DNA from: Seriola aureovittata
Lineage: Eukaryota > Chordata > Actinopteri > Carangiformes > Carangidae
Direction: 5' to 3'
Assembly (NCBI RefSeq): GCF_021018895.1
Contig: NC_079373.1
Location: 6,647,501 to 6,711,500 of the forward strand
DNA length: 64,000 nucleotides
Below are positions 59,070 to 64,000 of this stretch, piece by piece. Position numbers and translations under genes: made by a program. Below the pieces are notes generated by a model. The model was given only the letters and a program-made list of their open reading frames with translations, was not told the origin of the DNA and did not search any database. The stretch's first letter is position 1; each line of letters opens with the position of its first letter.

Positions 59070-59480
59070 TGGAACAATAGCCTGCGGTGAAGTCCCGAGG
59101 TGCAGCCAAAGCCGGGAACAATGCGAGGGGCGTCGCGTGCCTCGGCAGGAGGTGGTTCATGCCCGGGCCCTCGACGTGGGGGACGTCAAGAGACACGACT
59201 AGAACCAGGTGAAATGCCTGGCATGCCACAGTCCCATCTGGCTTCCTGCAATGGAAAACAGTCGCAAAGAAAGGGAGAAAAGTGAAGGATTATGTTCTCC
59301 GTCCAGAGGGGTGGAATGTCGGGCGAGGGAAGAGCGGAGGCGAGCCAGCGGTGCTGATTGGACCCGAACCACCGGCATTCAGTGACCAAAGAATATAGTT
59401 TTAACTTTTCCATTGGGTGGGTGGTGAGTTGAAGGGGTGGGAAGTGAGAGGCCAAGACCAAAACACACACTCTCTCAGAG
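59070..59480. promoter_or_regulatory. CpG-rich block with paired SOX-like sites
   Basis: One of the densest CpG stretches in the window lies at about 59090-59200. Two SOX-type cores, GGAACAATAG (about 59071) and GGGAACAATGC (about 59114), flank its left edge about 43 bp apart, and CCATTGGG and GATTGGAC (CCAAT-type) occur further right. The 61-codon frame at 59100-59285 is basic and low complexity. Could be a CpG-type enhancer, an unannotated promoter or a 5' exon; no TATA box or splice donor settles it. Confidence 0.35.
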
Positions 59481-62009
59481 CATTTTGGATTATGGTGTAG
59501 TGCAGGTAGAAGTGGACATTATAGACATTTCCATTCGTCTGTTACGTGTGTTTCAGTCAGAGACACGTCAGGAACATCAGTCATTAAGAGAAAATGGTTA
59601 ATGATTTTGAATGAGTTCGGCAGATAAAGCCCTGCTCTCTCAGGGAGTTCTCAAACAATGCAAGCAGCAACAAGTTTTCTGCTGGAGATCTAATCCCCCA
59701 AAATAAACATACATCAACACAAATCTTGGTTAAATCTGCGATACGAACAACACCGTGTAAGGAGGAGTTTGCGGCGGTGGAGCTCGTAAAAGTTATAATG
59801 TCCATGCTACACACCTGCATGAATGCGACTGGATGCCACTAGACATATACTGTATGTAGTATATTGGAAACAGTTGATGCTGATCCACTACAAGCATGAC
59901 CTCATTGCTCTGACTCAACCAATACTATGCTTTGTTTCCCTAGGCTACATTTATTTGAATAATGAAAACCCTCAGTTTTCCTACATTGATACACAGAAGG
60001 AGCGTAAAGGCTGATGGAAACACGACGGCACGGCGTTACCTGGTGCTGATTGTTTTACTGTCGACTAAGCACCTGTGCTCCACCAATAACATTAAAACTA
60101 AAAAAGCAGGTGTGTCGAGTAACCCGGTAGTCTGGGTATGTTCTGCCTCACAGGAGTACAGCTGGACAGCTTGGCCCCTTCGTAAAACATATCGATTCCC
60201 ATTTTGCATGGAAAACAATTAAGACGGACTTTACAATCTGTATAAAATTTGACACCTTTCATTCTGTTGATGAGGGAAAATGCAAAATGTGTCGTATGTA
60301 TGGAGCAGGCAGAGGGAGAAGTAGTAAAATTACAACATGGAGAAACAGAGTGATCATAATAGGTCAATTACATTTACATTATTTACATCTATTTATTAAT
60401 TTAACGCTCTCTCATTTGCTCTTGCGTATCGCCCATCTCATTGCAGCTCCCAACTCTGAAGTGCTTTCTCTCTCTCTTTCTCTCTCTCTCTCATAATTTC
60501 TCTATGGGGGGGGGGCACCCTCTCTTTTCTGTTCACATGTTTCCCTGTAAACTTTAATGTATATTGCCAAACAACCACGTGTCGTTTACACACACACACG
60601 CAAACATAAAACCTCGCCCCACTCCCACCCCCGACCACCACTTTGCTGATTTGACATAAACAAGTCAGAGAGGCTGAATGAAAACAAGCCAGGACACATC
60701 GCTGCTCTCACTTTTCCTTTCTGGCCTCGCTTCATGTCCCAGATCTCTCAATCATTCACACTGAGGGAGGATGTGGGCTGGATTTAGGAAAAGAAAATAT
60801 CTGTGATCATTTTGTGAAACCATCTTTCACAGTTTCCATCAGTGATGAAGGATAAATCCTCAATGCAGAAAAGCAAAAACTGTCCAATTTTTATGTACAT
60901 CTCTCTCCTTTTCTTCTTTTGCACTTTCTCTCTCTCTCTCCGTATCACCCCTGACCGTCCTTCCCCAAGGTGTGAATTTGATTAAAACCATGTGCTGCAT
61001 TGGCCTTGAGATGTAGCCAGCATTTTATTTTATATAATTTGTAATTCATAGTCCCTGCAGAGTAGGAGAGAACAGAACGCCAAAAACACCTGGAACCACT
61101 CTGAGAGTTATAAGATAGACAAGTTGTGCTTTCAGTGCCAATGTGTGTGTGCGTGTGAGTGTGTGTGTAACCTCCTTTTCCATCTGAACTGTCTTGTACA
61201 TATACTGAAATTTCATGTTAAATTCCTGTTTCTCCACTCTTTTAATACACAGAAGTTACCATCTCTTTTAGGCGAGTAATTCTTAAAAGGCCAAAATTTC
61301 CGGTTTCATGCCGCCTTAGTCTGAAGTTATGACCATGATTCCTAACAGTAGCAACAACATTGTACTTATGTTAATTGCTGAGCTCTGGAAAAGAGGTGAC
61401 AACTCTAAAAGGAAGTCAGACAGGGAAAGAAACGTGCACTAAAAGTCAGGTCAGCCAAACTTATTTGTAAAGTTTACAAAAGCAAACAGTGAATCCTCCA
61501 ACTATCGGCCTTTACTTCCTGTATCTATGCACACATTACAATATTTCTTGTTTATGTATCTCAGCAGTTTCAGAGTTCAAAGCTGTATGACCAACAAAAA
61601 AAACAAAACAAGACCCAACTTGTAATAAAACAGAATAATCCCCTAAAATACATGTAAATATGGCCTCTGTTGTGTTGTTGACATTTTATTTTTCAATTTC
61701 CAGACTTTTTTTTTTACACTGGAGCATGATTGCAGAGATAATGCAACTTTTATTACTGCACTTTTCCACTGAAATGCGGCGTTGCAGTGAATAACAGGTG
61801 TGCACAGGTGTGATTTTTTTTAGGGCCTACCTTAAGGCCCAGTCTGTTAAAATATGCAGACATGTTTTACAGAGCTACCGCTCCAACTACTTTTTAGCAA
61901 TCTGTTGGATTTGAATTTCAAAAGGAAGATTATTGACTTGCAAATCATGAAATCAATTTAGTCATTTGCGTTGCTAGTTTCTGAGTCACATTAATCTGCA
62001 TGTTATTGG
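59481..62009. other. Unique non-coding tract
   Basis: Contains a (TC)n array at about 60465-60492 and a G10 run at 60506-60515. No gene or complete mobile element recognised. Confidence 0.5.
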
Positions 62010-62400
62010 CATCCTTCCTTTGAATTTACCCAGCGGCCTCATTTCCCCATCGACACAGCTCCGCGCACGTCGTAAAAGGTGCTTTGGGACGAGTTCAGCC
62101 CTTCTGTCCTCAGCGTCCCAGCGTCCCGTCCTTTGTGTCAAATCTCATTTAATCACTGTTATTGATTGTTCTTAATCACTGCTATTGGTTTCATCTCATT
62201 TGGTGACCGCTTCTGCAATACTAATGATACACCCAGTGCCATCTGTTCAGAGCGTGAGGCAGATCTGGTTATCAGCCATGTGGCACCTATTCCCAGTAGA
62301 CGTGCCCGTACGAAGCTCAGGCGACCCGCGCGCCCAGTATAGAGCTGCTCCTGCCCACCAGCTCATTACTGTGTTTCCTACAGGATACTTGTTAGTGTGC
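62010..62400. promoter_or_regulatory. Candidate conserved element with a 23-bp spaced direct repeat
   Basis: TTAATCACTGTTATTGATT (62149-62167) and TTAATCACTGCTATTGGTT (62172-62190) are 17/19 identical with a 23-bp period, about two helical turns. Around them are CpG-containing unique segments (CGCGCACGTCG near 62063; CCGCGCGCCC near 62327). No credible coding frame. Looks like a regulatory module with two equivalent homeodomain/CCAAT-type sites. Confidence 0.38.
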
Positions 62401-64000
62401 ATGCGTGCATGTGTGTGTGGCAATGGGTTAGTTCAGAGGGGGGGGTGGGCAGGTGTTAATCTCTCAATTTCACCCTTCGAAAATCAAGCTTTTAAACTGT
62501 GTTTTAAGTTTGTAATAATCCAAAGATCTACACTGAATGAAACTCCAGCTTAAGTAGGAAAAAGAAGAAAAAAAAATCCTGATTCTGCTCATTTCCTTTT
62601 ATAACAGCTTTCCACAGATGTTTTCTAGTTGGATTTGATGTCTCCAAATCATTTGTCATTGTGCTTTTTTATGGCAAAGCATCAGTGTGAAGCAGTAAAA
62701 CACAATGACAACACAAGAAAGGAGGAGGGGCGAAGGCATCCAAACCGAAGGGTATTCCTCAAACAACTTTCCACAATAGACACAAAACAAACAAACAAAA
62801 ACAAAGTGTGGTGACGAGCAGCTGAATTGTCGCTGAGGCCCAGGGCTCCACAGTGAGGACACTGAGCTGATAATGGGTGCTCTGTACCGAGGCCTGATGG
62901 CCTGCAGTTTTACAGCCAGAGGAGAAGGCCTTTTACTGTATGGTAACACAGCGCCAACAGATGTGTTTACACAACCTTTATTACCTGTCATTAACGAGCT
63001 GTCAGCATGTGTGTGTGGAAACAATTGAAGGTTTACCTCAGAGACATGTGTGTGTGTGTGCAGGGGATGTGACTAAAGAGGTGGTTTGAACTAATGGATT
63101 TGATAAAAAAAAAAAAGGAAAAAAAAGAAAAGAAAAACAACAGTGAGAAAAATACTTAAGATGCACATAAGCATGTGAGATAACCTTCTCTGCTCTTTGA
63201 CCTTTTCCTTGGGTAGCTACATAAAAAGACTTATATTAATGCCATGTCTGTGCAGGCAGTAGAGAGGTCGAGGACATGTTTAGTCTAGCATTATCTTGGC
63301 ACACAGACTCGAAGCAGAGAGCATTTAAAGTCAGGAAATTATGTGAAGGGGGGTGGGGGATTGGGAAGTTGGGAAAAACGGAGTAACAAGTAATCGAACT
63401 AATAACAGATCCCGTTAAGTATGAGTGAAGTAGTGTGTTTACTTAATTTTAACATGAGTTGTAAGGGGAGTTTTTTCATACTAAAAAACTTATCAATAAC
63501 TTCTTGAGTGAAAGTTGAGGAAAATTGAAAATGAGCAACCACAACGTAAGGCAGCTTTTCAAAACCTCTTCACATTGTTTTTGTGCTTTTCTACAACCTT
63601 TACTTTGACCTGTGTATTGTTTTGTAGGGTGCATGTGAGTTTCATTCTTGCAATAAACATATTTGTTGCAACAACCTTGCAAAACACCGTTTTGTTCCTT
63701 TTTTCTACAAATTCAGCGTGTTGCAACAGGCCTTGGCTATGAAAAACATGCTTTTGGCGTGAGAATGGTTCATTTTTTCACATGCGAAGATGGCGAATGG
63801 CGTGCACATCCAACCCCAGTCGGGTACAGGTGCTGGACAAAAGCAGCACACAGAAAAACCAAATATTCATGGTGTAAACGTGAACGTTGCATAATGAAAT
63901 TTTTGGGGAGCTTGCGATTTCACCGTGTTGGCCGCATCTTCTTTTATTATTAGCAATAACAGAAGCGGCACCTGATTTGTTCTTTACGTACCCTCAGGAG
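62401..64000. other. Unique non-coding tract to window end
   Basis: Short GT array at about 63046-63060, A-rich run at 63105-63137 and a four-run G-quadruplex motif at 63348-63373. A 96-codon frame (63663-63953) near the end has balanced composition in its second half but no recognised domain; it may be a worn transposon fragment. Confidence 0.45.

Overview
This window looks like a non-coding stretch of a teleost fish genome, most likely a spiny-rayed (percomorph) fish. The case rests on three things: dense (CA/GT)n microsatellites, a set of degraded DNA transposons and tRNA-derived SINEs of the types dispersed in such genomes, and the absence of bacterial features (no operons, ribosome-binding sites, CRISPR array or dense coding). 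I recognise no host protein-coding exon, rRNA or functional tRNA gene. The longest open frames run through homopolymers and microsatellites or lack any recognisable domain. The window is best read as a large intron or gene desert.

Layout. 1-26 kb is mostly unique sequence with many GT/CA arrays, several GC-richer unique blocks that could be conserved regulatory elements (1.87-2.4, 2.9-3.2, 4.6-4.9, 6.1-6.4, 10.3-10.5, 18.3-18.7, 20.6-21.0, 24.1-24.5 kb), a LINE/SINE tail remnant near 4.2 kb, a transposon end at 5.4-5.6 kb and a teleost interspersed repeat at 11.3 kb. 26-36.7 kb is rich in mobile elements: a SINE next to a 1.15-kb Tc1-like element with a broken transposase (27.1-28.2 kb), a second Tc1 5' fragment (31.7-32.1 kb), a DNA-element fragment at 30.2-30.7 kb, a MITE with a tRNA-derived SINE nested in it (33.3-34.2 kb, target-site duplication visible), and a MITE at 36.1-36.7 kb.

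36.7-47 kb holds a second, inverted copy of that MITE (41.6-42.0 kb), a CAACGTC-rich repeat (40.9-41.3 kb), a regulatory-looking block at 42.0-42.3 kb, and a foldback element with arms of about 125 bp enclosing a 27-unit GATA array (44.9-45.6 kb). 47-64 kb is unique sequence with a very strong G-quadruplex motif (49.5 kb), a 1.28-kb hAT-type element with terminal inverted repeats and an 8-bp target duplication (53.07-54.37 kb), a further DNA element (57.2-57.7 kb) and a CpG-rich block (59.07-59.48 kb).

No genes here work together in a pathway. The biology visible is transposon history, microsatellite growth and possible cis-regulatory sequence. Repeat families are assigned from remembered consensus features and terminal structure, not from a database search, and all regulatory-element calls are hypotheses that need a cross-species alignment.
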